64,000 nt of DNA from GCA-2708415 sp964351905 (GCA_964351905.1 CAYGPG010000006.1:17280-81279), one strand, 5' to 3'. Shown: positions 16,410 to 25,077, counted from the stretch's first letter. Notes: generated by a model not told the origin, from the letters alone. Numbers and translations are program-made.

Positions 16410-16961
16410 ATGTTTTCACAGCTTGGCCCTCTTTTCAAAACAACTTTCCGGCAAGCTGAATCAAATGATACGCGTCAAAAAATCCCGCATCAAGAAAGAG
16501 ATGATCATCGCAAAAAAGACGATGAAAAAGAAAAACCTGTAAACACAGATAATATCTGGGAAGACAACACAAGCGTAAGCATTGATGCTTTGCGTGTCTT
16601 TCTAATTGGGTTTTTAAAAGATTTACCTGATGTCGATAATACTAAATTTCAAAACACAGAAACAACCGTTCAAAATCCGCGGCCTAAAGAAAAAACACGT
16701 CCGCAAAATACGCATAATGCAAAAGCTGTCCGTGCCTATCAGGCGCAGGCCGCGCACAGCCCTGCACCGAAAGAGCAATCAACAAAAGTTGAAAAAGAAA
16801 ATTCCAATCACAAGAATATTGAAAACAAAGAATTGCGTGAGATTTATCAGCTCATTGATGATTTAAAAACTTTATCTGAGCGCGGCGTACAAATGCTAAC
16901 AATTGAAAAAAATGGCACCTTTGTTAAAAGCCTGCGAAGCTCAATCAATAAAATTTTATAA
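16410..16961 (+). CDS. Hypothetical charged, largely disordered protein
   Basis: 183 residues, very rich in Lys, Glu, Asp, Gln and Asn, with low-complexity stretches (ERDDHRKKDDEKEK). Only the end (LREIYQLIDDLKTLSERGVQML) looks like an ordered amphipathic helix. There is no signal peptide, membrane helix or known domain. It follows the secreted 15621 gene by 12 bp. A Shine-Dalgarno (AAGGA, 16397-16401) supports the start. Its 3' end overlaps the stop of the convergent regulator by 6 bp. Confidence 0.7.
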   Translation: MFSQLGPLFKTTFRQAESNDTRQKIPHQERDDHRKKDDEKEKPVNTDNIWEDNTSVSIDALRVFLIGFLKDLPDVDNTKFQNTETTVQNPRPKEKTRPQNTHNAKAVRAYQAQAAHSPAPKEQSTKVEKENSNHKNIENKELREIYQLIDDLKTLSERGVQMLTIEKNGTFVKSLRSSINKIL

Positions 16962-17561
16962 TTGAAGATAATATCCTTCGTCGTCCGTCATAAGAATTTT
17001 TGGCTCAGCCGGATTTGTTTCTATCTTCTGCCTCAATCTATAAATATGCGTCTCTAAAGTATGTGTCTCAATACTTTCAGAATAGCGCCAAATATTATGC
17101 AGCATATCTGTACGCGTTACTTTGTTGGGACTTTGACGAAATAGATACAGCAAGATATCCATTTCTTTGTCCGTCACCTTTACAGAAGATTTTTCTTTTT
17201 GATCCTCCATAATATTTTTTTGTGGCAAAAGCATGAAAGGGCCAATTTTTATAGGCTTTAATGATTTTTTAATTTCACTTTGCTTGGTGTGATAAATAAT
17301 TTCATCACAAACTTCGCCTAGGCGTACAGGAGCTGCATAGTATTTTTTCTCCCGTTCCTGCTCATTCATCCCTAAATGCAAAAGAACAGAAAATAAGGCG
17401 TTATTAGCTTCTTCTGCCTCTTCTTGAATAACACAGAAATATTTTGACGCGGCTTTAGCCGAAAGATTGTCGACCACCTCAAACTCAATTTGCGATTGCA
17501 TAAACGCCTCTTCCACAAGGGAGCGCAGAGAAGGGCTTTGGATAGAAAGGGCACATATCAT
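16956..17561 (-). CDS. OmpR/PhoB-like winged-helix protein with degenerate receiver
   Basis: A 201-residue protein. Residues about 120-201 form an OmpR/PhoB-type winged helix (VTDKEMDILLYLFRQSPNKV, then RTDMLHNIW, then ETHIYRLRQKIE), ending GYYLQL. The amino-terminal ~100 residues occupy the receiver position, but I see no Asp at the expected phosphorylation strand (KYFCVIQEE) and no clear acidic pocket. It may therefore act as a phosphorylation-independent transcription factor. No histidine kinase gene is nearby. Its targets are unknown. Confidence 0.8.
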   Translation of the reverse strand: MICALSIQSPSLRSLVEEAFMQSQIEFEVVDNLSAKAASKYFCVIQEEAEEANNALFSVLLHLGMNEQEREKKYYAAPVRLGEVCDEIIYHTKQSEIKKSLKPIKIGPFMLLPQKNIMEDQKEKSSVKVTDKEMDILLYLFRQSPNKVTRTDMLHNIWRYSESIETHTLETHIYRLRQKIETNPAEPKILMTDDEGYYLQL

Positions 17562-17670
17562 AGGATAAAATTACCCTCTCAACGCCCAAACAACAAACAA
17601 TATTCGTAATCCACCCTTGAATATTTTAATTAACCTCTTGTTTTATAATCATTTTCTTTAAAATATTGTT

Positions 17671-17686
17671 TGGCATAAGACTTGCA
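17671..17686 (+). promoter_or_regulatory. Candidate sigma-54 (-24/-12) element
   Basis: TGGCATAAGACTTGCA has the GG and GC dinucleotides 12 bp apart, with TTGC at the -12 side, close to the RpoN consensus (TGGCAC then TTGCW). The predicted start site is near 17696, 3 nt before the ATG of the next gene, which would make it leaderless. The position may be coincidental. Confidence 0.35.
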
Positions 17687-17698
17687 AATCTATTGAAC

Positions 17699-18373
17699 AT
17701 GAATATTTTTGGGTCCCATCAAGTTGAAAGTCGCACCGCTGGATTAGCACAAAACCATTATAAAAGCGTGCAAAGTTGGAAAAAGCCTAAAAACTTACCT
17801 GCAGAAAATAGTTTTCAAAGCCAAAATAACATTATTGCCAATTTGGAAAAAGCAGCCGTAGGCAAAGTAGGACGTTACGATATTGAGATTAGAGAGCTAA
17901 ATGCCTATGCTGACCCAGGGCGTAAAATAAATCATAACCAAGCGCAAAAATTTGAATTTGCTGATGTTGTTGATGTTATTAATCCACTGCATCACCTACC
18001 TGTTGTGAATATGATTTACCGCGAGATGACGGGCGATGAACTCCATCCTATGTCACAGATTATTGGGGGAGCGGTCTATGGCGGGCCCATCGGCGCGGTT
18101 TCAGGAACCGCTAATGCCATTAGCAAAATGCAAACAGGCAAAGATTTAGGAGAGCATGTCTTTAGCTTTTCAGGGTTAAATACGAATAAGATAGCCAATC
18201 CAGCCCAAATCGAAACAGATATTTCTTTTGCCACAAATAAGGCAGAAGCACGTACAGCCTCAAAAGCTTATGAAAAAATGGCCGAGCCACAACCAAGCCT
18301 TGATAATCTTTCTGCAATGCCTGAAATTTCAAGTGTTCAGATAAAAGCGATGCCACCACGATACAACAGCTAA
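17699..18373 (+). CDS. Hypothetical protein
   Basis: About 224 residues from the ATG at 17699; an upstream in-frame TTG (17666) would overlap the candidate promoter and has no ribosome site. No signal peptide is seen. A small-residue-rich segment (QIIGGAVYGGPIGAVSGTANA, about residues 119-140) may be a membrane-inserting or amphipathic glycine-zipper stretch. The rest is polar, with no recognised family. It is convergent with the YggS gene (stop codons 1 bp apart). If the sigma-54 site is real it could belong to a motility-related or nitrogen regulon. Confidence 0.65.
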   Translation: MNIFGSHQVESRTAGLAQNHYKSVQSWKKPKNLPAENSFQSQNNIIANLEKAAVGKVGRYDIEIRELNAYADPGRKINHNQAQKFEFADVVDVINPLHHLPVVNMIYREMTGDELHPMSQIIGGAVYGGPIGAVSGTANAISKMQTGKDLGEHVFSFSGLNTNKIANPAQIETDISFATNKAEARTASKAYEKMAEPQPSLDNLSAMPEISSVQIKAMPPRYNS

Positions 18374-18374
18374 A

Positions 18375-19052
18375 CTAGCCATTAACACGCGCGCCAAAAA
18401 TAGTTGTGCCGACACGGACATACGTTGCGCCTAGCGGTATGGCTTTCTCGTAATCTGAACTCATACCCATACTTAATTCTTTTAAATCATTTTCATCAGC
18501 TAGTTTCTTCAAAAAAGCGAAATGGAGCGCCGCCGGCTCATCAATCGGCGGAATGCACATTAATCCAATAATATTTAAATTATATTCTTGGCATTCTTGC
18601 AAAAACCCAGGAAGCGCCGCTGGCAAAATACCTGCTTTTTGATCTTCTTCACCCGTATTAACCTGAATGAAACATGGCAACCAACGATCTTGCTTTTTCA
18701 TTTCCTTAGACAATGCTTTAACCAATTTAGGGCGATCCAGTGTTTCAATCACATCAAATAATTCGATGGCGTCTTTTACTTTATTGGTTTGAAGCGGGCC
18801 AATAAGGTGAATCGTTAAGTCATCATATTCTTTTTTTAAGGGCTCCCAACGTTCTTTTGCTTCTTGAACACGGTTTTCGCCATAAAGACGATGACCTGCC
18901 TTTAAAGCGTCCAATATTTTTTCTTGGGGTTGTTTTTTACTCACCGCGACTAAATTTACTTCATTATGGTCACGTATTTTTTCTTTGGAGCGAATACACG
19001 CTTTTTTGATTTTATTTTTTAATTCATCTAAATTTTTTTGGATATTAATCAT
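18375..19052 (-). CDS. YggS/PROSC-family PLP-binding protein
   Basis: A 225-residue single-domain PLP protein of the YggS/PLPBP family, which handles vitamin B6 homeostasis rather than a defined reaction. The PLP-Lys is in LVAVSKKQP (about residue 38). Other landmarks are YGENRVQEA, HLIGPLQTNK, CFIQVNTGEE, LSMGMSSDYEKAI and YVRVGTTIFGAR. Family length. In many bacteria it neighbours cell-division genes; here it precedes a repeat and the porin gene. Confidence 0.95.
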   Translation of the reverse strand: MINIQKNLDELKNKIKKACIRSKEKIRDHNEVNLVAVSKKQPQEKILDALKAGHRLYGENRVQEAKERWEPLKKEYDDLTIHLIGPLQTNKVKDAIELFDVIETLDRPKLVKALSKEMKKQDRWLPCFIQVNTGEEDQKAGILPAALPGFLQECQEYNLNIIGLMCIPPIDEPAALHFAFLKKLADENDLKELSMGMSSDYEKAIPLGATYVRVGTTIFGARVNG

Positions 19053-19063
19053 TTTTTATCTTC

Positions 19064-19128
19064 GTCATTACACGGTTTATCCGTGTAATCTACAGAACAT
19101 GGATTGCATGGACAAGCCATGCAATGAC
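19064..19128. repeat. Inverted-repeat element between yggS-like and porin genes
   Basis: GTCATTACACGG is followed by ATCCGTGTAAT (first hairpin), then GATTGCATGG and CCATGCAATGAC (second hairpin). The ends GTCATT and AATGAC match the ends of the longer 43005-43095 element, so both look like members of a non-coding inverted-repeat family. Confidence 0.6.
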
Positions 19129-19134
19129 GCTAAG

Positions 19135-19167
19135 ATAAAAAAAGAGGCATCGAAAAGATGCCTCTTT
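19135..19167 (-). terminator. Rho-independent terminator of the porin gene
   Basis: AAAGAGGCATC (19141-19151) pairs perfectly with GATGCCTCTTT (19157-19167) around a GAAAA loop. On the minus strand a run of T follows the stem (A-run on plus at 19135-19143). It lies downstream of the porin stop, with the 19194-19220 palindrome in between. Confidence 0.85.
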
Positions 19168-19193
19168 ATAATTCTTAAACACTAGTTAAATTA

Positions 19194-19220
19194 GCCGTAG
19201 CGGGCTTGCCCGCCTGAGGC
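19194..19220. repeat. 27-nt palindromic repeat, copy 3 (inverted)
   Basis: Read on the minus strand it is GCCTCAG + GCGGGC-AA-GCCCGC + TACGGC. Compared with copies 1 and 2, the middle of the stem differs at paired positions. It is in the 3' untranslated region of the porin gene, just before its terminator. Confidence 0.75.
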
Positions 19221-19229
19221 CAACAAATA

Positions 19230-20342
19230 CTAGAAGTTGATTTGAACACCACCCATTACAGATGTTGCATCTGCATCTGCAGCACCAACTTCATGATCGA
19301 TGTAAGATACAGAACCACGGAAAGTCAGACCAGGACCTGCAGTGTAGATCACACCACCTGTGTAACGGTCAGTTTCTAGTTCACCTGTAAATGTTTCATC
19401 ATCTTGTGTGAAGTATGATGCACCAAATTTGAATGGACCAGATGTGTAATCTGCACCAACAACAATCGTGTCAGCTTCGTTTGAACCATTGTCAAACTCT
19501 GTGTAGATTGCACCAATACCGAAAGGACCTGAGTCTACATCTAGACCAATGTTCCACTCGTCAGCATCATCCGCTGCACCACCTTCTTCAAGATGTGTGT
19601 AACCAGCACCCAATGCATAACCGAAGTTAGACATTACGCCTTCATAACGGGCAGCAATTTCATATGCTTCATCAAATTCACCATCTTCTTCATCATTAAA
19701 ACCAACAAGGTTATTAGAAGCAGAATTAAGATCGCCAAGATCATGGGTATAAGACACACCAGCTTGGAAACCATTATAATTAGGTGTCAAATAAGTGATT
19801 TTTTCTGAAACACCAGTGATATCGTTGTCATAGTCAAAACCATCAAGATCAGTTGAACCAGATGGTGTTCCACCAGCGAAAGACACACCAGAAAGAGCAC
19901 CGATATTTTCAAGATTACCATAGTTTACTGGGTTAATTGTCTGACGGATACCATCGATGTTGGCATCTGCAGAAGGAGCAGCAACTTGTAGCAAGTAAGC
20001 AGCACCATTTTCAGAACCAAGGTTTAAACGACCCCAAGTCCCTGACAAGTAGATGTATGATTCTTCGATTGTGTTTTCATCATCACCAGCGTCAACTTCA
20101 GCTTCAACTTGGAAACCAAAAGTTAGACCGTTATCAAGAGTTGATTCACCGTTGAAGTGAAGCTCTGTCTCACGTTGCATATCAAATGCTTGCGTGTCAT
20201 TACCTGCAGAATCATCTTGATCTAAATAACCAACATAGTTTTTAGAATGACCACCGATTGTGAGTTCCATTTGTGCCTGTGCAGGAGCAGAAGCCAATAG
20301 GAGACCAGCAATAGCAGCTGTACCTAGTAAATATTTATTCAT
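19230..20342 (-). CDS. Outer-membrane porin, Gram-negative type
   Basis: A 370-residue beta-barrel protein. The signal peptide is MNKYLLGTAAIAGLLLASAP then AQA-QM. The mature chain is acidic, with alternating hydrophobic strands (for example FGYALGAGYTHLEEG, FGIGAIYTEFDNG, FKFGASYFTQDDE) and ends in Phe (GGVQINF), the usual BAM recognition signal. It resembles Rhodospirillales/Rhodobacterales general porins (Porin_4). The ATG has a strong GGAGG site upstream. A weak minus-strand promoter (TTGACC at 20466-20471, TAAATC 18 bp on) is possible. The 258-bp gap before DUF3576 holds this promoter region and nothing else evident. Confidence 0.92.
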   Translation of the reverse strand: MNKYLLGTAAIAGLLLASAPAQAQMELTIGGHSKNYVGYLDQDDSAGNDTQAFDMQRETELHFNGESTLDNGLTFGFQVEAEVDAGDDENTIEESYIYLSGTWGRLNLGSENGAAYLLQVAAPSADANIDGIRQTINPVNYGNLENIGALSGVSFAGGTPSGSTDLDGFDYDNDITGVSEKITYLTPNYNGFQAGVSYTHDLGDLNSASNNLVGFNDEEDGEFDEAYEIAARYEGVMSNFGYALGAGYTHLEEGGAADDADEWNIGLDVDSGPFGIGAIYTEFDNGSNEADTIVVGADYTSGPFKFGASYFTQDDETFTGELETDRYTGGVIYTAGPGLTFRGSVSYIDHEVGAADADATSVMGGVQINF

Positions 20343-20600
20343 TGTATTTCCTCCAATAGAATAATTTCATTTATCATTCTTACAAAACCTCTATAACCGA
20401 AACTTCATAAGAAGCTACCCAGAGAACCCAAGTAACGTGACGATTTAGCCTTGATTTGCCAATATGGTCAACGTGATCTTTGCAAAAATACAACATTTTT
20501 TAAAAAGCGTGACATTTTTGCAACACGCTTTTTAAGCGCTTGAGAGACGTTATATGTCATGCTAAAGATATTGCATTATCACTTAATATATGGATGAAAA

Positions 20601-21134
20601 ATGTTTAAAACCGTCTTATCTCTTGCTTTGGTACTCACTTTATCAGCTTGCTCCAAAAACCCTATACCAAAAGGGGAAGCGAAGTTTCCATCAGGATTAG
20701 ATCGCACAACAACGGGCGATGATATCTATGGTGAAAAGGAAAGCGTTTTTGGCGGTGATGGCTTCTCTATCTTTGGCGGCAAGAAAAAAGGATCAGATGA
20801 TGGCTCAACAGGCATTGGTGTCAACAGCTACCTCTGGCGCGCCTCCTTAGACACTGTTTCTTTCATGCCTTTGGCAAGCGCAGACCCTTTTGGTGGCGTG
20901 ATCATTACAGATTGGTATTCTTCCGAAGAAAAACCGAACGAGCGCTTTAAGATCAATATCTTCATTTTAGACAAACAATTGGTTTCCAGCGGCGTAAAAG
21001 CCAAGATCTTCCGTCAAGTGAAAGCAAGCGGTGGTTGGAAAGATACAGAGACAACCGAAGGCACAGAACGTCAATTAGAAGACGCAATCCTAACCCGCGC
21101 CCGTCAACTTCGCGTCGCTGCGTTAGAAGAATAA
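20601..21134 (+). CDS. DUF3576-family lipoprotein
   Basis: A 177-residue protein with a lipoprotein signal: hydrophobic start and the lipobox LSAC (residues about 14-17). The DUF3576 domain follows (GIGVNSYLWRASLDTVSFMP, then DPFGGVIITDWYS), a family typical of alphaproteobacteria and often upstream of leuS, as here. It likely sits in the outer or inner membrane and helps envelope biogenesis, but no biochemical role is established. The stop is 11 bp before the leuS start. Confidence 0.9.
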   Translation: MFKTVLSLALVLTLSACSKNPIPKGEAKFPSGLDRTTTGDDIYGEKESVFGGDGFSIFGGKKKGSDDGSTGIGVNSYLWRASLDTVSFMPLASADPFGGVIITDWYSSEEKPNERFKINIFILDKQLVSSGVKAKIFRQVKASGGWKDTETTEGTERQLEDAILTRARQLRVAALEE

Positions 21135-21145
21135 GGATTATTTAT

Positions 21146-23716
21146 ATGTCTGAAAGGTATAATATCCGAGAGACGGAGGCCAAATGGCGCAAAGTCTGGG
21201 AAACACAAAAATCTTTTGAAGTCACCGAGGACACCTCTAAACCAAAATCCTACGTTTTGGCCATGTTGCCCTATCCGTCAGGCCGTATCCATGTGGGGCA
21301 TGTCCGTAATTATTCTCTTTCTGATGTGGTCGCGCGTTATAAAAAAGCCAAAGGTTTCAATGTCTTAAACCCCATGGGCTGGGACGCGCTCGGTCTTCCG
21401 GCGGAGAACGCCGCGATGGAGCGCAACACGCATCCTAAAGACTGGACCTACGAGAACATCGCGCAAATGAAGGCGCAACTGCTTTCCATGGGTCTCGCTA
21501 TTGATTGGAGCCGCGAAGTCGCCACTTGTGATCCGTCTTATTATAAGCATGAACAAAAAATGTTTATCGATTTTTACAAGCAAGGCCTCGCCTACCGTAA
21601 AGAATCCGTCGTCAACTGGGACCCTGTTGAAGATACCGTTTTGGCCAATGAACAAGTCGTCGACGGCAAAGGCTGGCGCTCTGGCGCGCCCGTAGAACGC
21701 CGCAAGCTTAACCAATGGTTCTTCAAAATCACCGAATTTGCCGACGATCTCTTAAAAGCCATCGGCGACCTAGACCGCTGGCCCGACAAAGTCCGCACCA
21801 TGCAAACCAACTGGATTGGTAAGTCGCAAGGAGTACAATTCCATTTCGATATTGAAAATACCGATGATAAAGTTGAAGTTTACACAACGCGTCACGATAC
21901 AATTTTTGGCGTAAGCTTTCTCGTCCTTGCTGTTGATCATCCATTGTCCAAAAAATTTGCTGGTGATAAAGAAGGCTTCGATGATTTTGTTGCCCAATGC
22001 CAAGCGACAGGGACATCAGAAGAAGCCATTGAAAAAGCAGAAAAAATCGGTTTTAATACTGGCTATCATGCTATTAACCCGCTACACCCTGACACTAAAA
22101 TCCCTATTTTAATCGCAAACTATGTTTTGATGGATTACGGAACGGGTGCTGTGATGGGCGTTCCCGCGCATGATCAACGTGATTTTGAATTTGCAAAAAA
22201 ATATGACTTATCCATTCCACCCGTCATCTTGCCAGAAAACGAAGACGCCGCTTATTTTGAAAACCAAACAGAAGCCTATAGCGGCGATGGAAAACTTTTC
22301 AATTCACACTTTATTGATGGTATGTCTGTCGAAGACGCAAAAAAAGCCGTTGCAAAAAAAATCGAAGAAAAAAATATTGGCGATGTAAAAACAATTTTCC
22401 GCTTACGTGATTGGGGTGTATCGCGTCAACGTTATTGGGGTTGCCCCGTGCCATTTGTGCATTGTGATGATTGCGGTCTTGTGCCTGTACCAGAAAATCA
22501 ACTGCCTGTTGAATTACCCTACGACATTAATTATGACGAGCCTGGCAACCCGTTGGATCGTCATCCAACTTGGAAACACACAACTTGCCCGTCTTGTAAT
22601 AAAGACGCGGTGCGTGAAACTGATACTTGCGATACATTCTTTGAATCCAGTTGGTATTTCTTACGCTACCTTGATCCACATAATGAAGATGTAGGTTTTG
22701 CCAACGAAAAATCAAATTACTGGATGCCAGTTGATCAGTACATTGGCGGCGTAGAACACGCAGTGCTTCACCTTCTTTATTCGCGCTTCTTCACCCGCGC
22801 CTTAAAAAAATGCGGCTACGAAGTCCCAGACGAGCCTTTCGCAGGCCTCTTCACCCAAGGCATGGTAACGCACCAAGTCTTTAAAGATGCCGATGACAAA
22901 TGGGTCTCCCCCGCCGAAATTGAAAATAAAGACGGCCAATGGATTAGAACATCGGACAACGCCGAAATCACTGCCGGCGCAGTGACAAAAATGTCCAAAT
23001 CCAAAAAGAACGTGATCGACCCGCAAGATATTATTGATACCTACGGCGCGGATGCCGCACGTTTATTTATTCTCTCAGACTCCCCACCAGATCGTGATCT
23101 AGAATGGACGGAAGGCGGTATTGAAGGCGCATGGCGTTTTGTCAATAAATTACACCGCATGGTCACAGAAAATCTTGATGGCCTACCTGCCGCCAACACC
23201 GCAAAACCTGATAAATTTTCAGATAACGCAATGGAATTACGCCGCACAGTCCATCAGGCAATCGTTGGCGTTGCCAGTGACATTGATGATTTCCACATGA
23301 ACAAAGCGGTCGCCCGCATTCGTGAGCTTTCAAACGCACTATCCAGCTTCAAACCAAACAACGACGCCGATCAATGGGCGTTACGTGAAGGTTTTGAATC
23401 TCTCGTCATCCTATTCAACCCCATGATGCCGCATTTGGCAGAAGAACTTTGGGAAACTTTAGGACACAACACAATCTTGGCCGAGACCTTGTGGCCTGCC
23501 CATGAAGAAAATTTACTTCAAGCAGATACCGTCACCATCGGCGTACAAGTCAATGGGAAGATGAAATCAACCATCACGCTTTCTGCCAAGGCCGATAAAG
23601 GCGAGACTGAAAAATTAGCCCTCGCCGAAGAAAGCGTCCAAAAAGCGATTGATGGTAAAGACATTAAAAAAGTTATCGTCGTGCCAGGACGCATCGTCAA
23701 CGTGGTTGCCGCCTAA
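21146..23716 (+). CDS. leuS: LeuS, leucyl-tRNA synthetase
   Basis: An 856-residue class I synthetase that charges tRNA-Leu. Signature HIGH-type motif is GRIHVGHVRN (about residues 43-52) and the KMSKS loop is KMSKSKKNV (about 617-625). The CP1 editing domain lies between, with the VYTTRHDTIFGVSFLVLA segment. Zinc-knuckle-like CxxC pairs occur in the CDDC and CPSC segments. The open frame extends 37 codons upstream, but those residues are Arg-rich junk overlapping the lipoprotein gene; ATG at 21146 with AAGGA upstream is right. Lineage synteny is leuS-lptE-holA. Confidence 0.97.
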   Translation: MSERYNIRETEAKWRKVWETQKSFEVTEDTSKPKSYVLAMLPYPSGRIHVGHVRNYSLSDVVARYKKAKGFNVLNPMGWDALGLPAENAAMERNTHPKDWTYENIAQMKAQLLSMGLAIDWSREVATCDPSYYKHEQKMFIDFYKQGLAYRKESVVNWDPVEDTVLANEQVVDGKGWRSGAPVERRKLNQWFFKITEFADDLLKAIGDLDRWPDKVRTMQTNWIGKSQGVQFHFDIENTDDKVEVYTTRHDTIFGVSFLVLAVDHPLSKKFAGDKEGFDDFVAQCQATGTSEEAIEKAEKIGFNTGYHAINPLHPDTKIPILIANYVLMDYGTGAVMGVPAHDQRDFEFAKKYDLSIPPVILPENEDAAYFENQTEAYSGDGKLFNSHFIDGMSVEDAKKAVAKKIEEKNIGDVKTIFRLRDWGVSRQRYWGCPVPFVHCDDCGLVPVPENQLPVELPYDINYDEPGNPLDRHPTWKHTTCPSCNKDAVRETDTCDTFFESSWYFLRYLDPHNEDVGFANEKSNYWMPVDQYIGGVEHAVLHLLYSRFFTRALKKCGYEVPDEPFAGLFTQGMVTHQVFKDADDKWVSPAEIENKDGQWIRTSDNAEITAGAVTKMSKSKKNVIDPQDIIDTYGADAARLFILSDSPPDRDLEWTEGGIEGAWRFVNKLHRMVTENLDGLPAANTAKPDKFSDNAMELRRTVHQAIVGVASDIDDFHMNKAVARIRELSNALSSFKPNNDADQWALREGFESLVILFNPMMPHLAEELWETLGHNTILAETLWPAHEENLLQADTVTIGVQVNGKMKSTITLSAKADKGETEKLALAEESVQKAIDGKDIKKVIVVPGRIVNVVAA

Positions 23717-23720
23717 AACC

Positions 23721-24392
23721 ATGGCTGCAATCCCTAAAATATACTGGCTTTATCTTCCAATATTTTGGTTTTTGGGTCAGGTTATTTTAGAACTCACCTT
23801 ATCGTCTTCAATGCTTTTAAAAATTCATGCCGAAGGCAGCATCCACGAAATTTTACAATTTGGCATGGTGAGTGCTGCTTGTACTCTTTCACTATACACG
23901 CTCATAAAACTCCCTAAAAAAGAAGCATGGAAAGTTTTCTGGCTCAGCCTGACTGCTATTTGTTGTTTTTATGTCGCGATAGAAGAAATCAGCTACGGCC
24001 AATCTTTCTTTAACTGGACAACACCTGATTACTGGCAAAATATAAACAACCAACAAGAAACCAATCTTCACAACACCTCACGCTGGCTCAACCAGATCCC
24101 ACGTTACGGCCTGATGGCAGGCATTGCGATTGGTGGCTTTATCATTCCTTTTATAAAATACGTTAAACCGTCCTTGCTTCCGCAAAAATTTAAAAATATT
24201 TACCCAACGGCACATTTTACAATCACCGCGACCTGTTTGCTCATTGTTGCTTTAGGGCATAAGCTTTCTAAAATGTTCATGGATACAAAACTTTTTGAAC
24301 GCGCATCCGAAGTTGAAGAATTATTTATCTATTTTTTCGTTTTGCTGTACGCTGTTTATATAAAAAATAATTTTTTGAAAAAATACGCATGA
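23721..24392 (+). CDS. Polytopic membrane protein, uncharacterised
   Basis: About 223 residues from the ATG at 23721, which is 4 bp after the leuS stop; an earlier in-frame Met lies within leuS. There are about six membrane helices. A conserved-looking motif between helices three and four is AIEEISYGQSFFNW, followed by TPDYW and QETNLHNTS. Proteins with EEISxGQ and ETNxHN are known as an uncharacterised family. Its stop overlaps the lptE start (ATGA at 24389-24392), so it is translationally coupled to lptE. It interrupts the usual leuS-lptE adjacency. Role unknown, possibly envelope-related. Confidence 0.8.
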   Translation: MAAIPKIYWLYLPIFWFLGQVILELTLSSSMLLKIHAEGSIHEILQFGMVSAACTLSLYTLIKLPKKEAWKVFWLSLTAICCFYVAIEEISYGQSFFNWTTPDYWQNINNQQETNLHNTSRWLNQIPRYGLMAGIAIGGFIIPFIKYVKPSLLPQKFKNIYPTAHFTITATCLLIVALGHKLSKMFMDTKLFERASEVEELFIYFFVLLYAVYIKNNFLKKYA

Positions 24393-24880
24393 CGAAAAAT
24401 ATTTTACTTTCAGTTTTAATAATTCCTTTTCTGTACGCTTGTGGTTTCGCGCCCATGTATGCCGAAAGTGGCAATAATATAGAAAATAATTTGAGCGAAA
24501 TAGAAATTTCAATTATCCCTGATCGCTCTGGCCAATTTGTACGTAATGAGCTTATTGATCGTTTTTACAAAAATGGTTACCCCAAAAATCCAGCATATAA
24601 ACTCAATGTGAGCCCAATTATAGAACGTATCTCTGATTTTGATATCACAGTGGAATCTGAAGCCACCAGACAACAAATTAGGCTATCGACAACAATCACC
24701 TTAATAGATCTTGAAACAAATAAACCGATATTATCGCGTTCTCTCACTGCAATTACGTCGAACAATATTTTAGAGAGCGAATTTTCAACACTTATTACTG
24801 AACAGAGTGGTCGTGATTCTGGCCTGTCTGATCTTGCGCGTCAAATTGAACGTCAAGTTGCTTTGTTTTTCTCAAAATAA
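24389..24880 (+). CDS. lptE: LptE, LPS-assembly lipoprotein
   Basis: A 163-residue lipoprotein with the lipobox LYAC near residues 15-18 and the family start CGFAPMYAES. The rest is an alpha/beta sandwich expected for LptE, the outer-membrane plug that works with LptD to insert LPS. A conserved RQQIRLSTTITLID strand is visible. The short C-terminal helix (LARQIERQVALFF) also matches. It overlaps the preceding membrane gene by 4 bp. In relatives holA follows at once; here the riboswitch locus intervenes. Confidence 0.92.
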   Translation: MTKNILLSVLIIPFLYACGFAPMYAESGNNIENNLSEIEISIIPDRSGQFVRNELIDRFYKNGYPKNPAYKLNVSPIIERISDFDITVESEATRQQIRLSTTITLIDLETNKPILSRSLTAITSNNILESEFSTLITEQSGRDSGLSDLARQIERQVALFFSK

Positions 24881-24883
24881 ATA

Positions 24884-24913
24884 TTGACTAATAATATTAG
24901 TTTCCCATATATA
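24884..24913 (+). promoter_or_regulatory. Predicted sigma-70 promoter of the riboswitch operon
   Basis: TTGACT (24884-24889) is followed 18 bp later by TATATA (24908-24913). It lies just after the lptE stop and about 35 bp before the first riboswitch stem, so the transcript would begin with the aptamer. Confidence 0.5.
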
Positions 24914-24943
24914 TAGATTATTGAATAGTTTCATTCGCTATCA

Positions 24944-24996
24944 ATCGTGGCATTTGAAGGGGCAGCTTGCACCACGTAAAAAAAAGCTAAAGAGCG
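24944..24996 (+). promoter_or_regulatory. SAM-II (SAM-alpha) riboswitch aptamer
   Basis: The element matches the alphaproteobacterial SAM-II pattern. Stem P1 pairs CGTGG (24946-24950) with CCACG (24972-24976). AGCTT (24964-24968) pairs with AAGCT (24984-24988) to form the pseudoknot. The conserved CTTGCA and GCTAAAG strings and the A-rich linker are all in the correct order and spacing. Known members sense S-adenosylmethionine and usually lower expression of methionine genes (metA, metX, metZ). Here the next genes are an FAD/NAD(P) protein and a CxxC protein, not a recognised methionine gene. Confidence 0.85.
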
Positions 24997-25077
24997 TTAT
25001 AGCGTACGAACCGTTATGATCCCTAAACCGATCGAAAGATCAAAAGGAATCTGGCGGAGCTCGAGACGCTTTTTTTT
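24992..25077 (+). terminator. Candidate riboswitch expression-platform terminator
   Basis: AGCGT (25001-25005, also 24993-24997) can pair with ACGCT (25066-25070), directly followed by eight T residues (25070-25077). The enclosed part has further helices, including GATC-GAAA-GATC at 25030-25041 and a CCG/CGG pairing (25011-25013 with 25055-25057). This could be an attenuator coupled to the aptamer, or a second structured RNA in tandem. Confidence 0.5.

Noticed and set aside
21035..21145. 37-codon upstream extension of leuS
   Set aside because: Arg-rich, overlaps the DUF3576 gene; ATG at 21146 fits the family N-terminus and has AAGGA.
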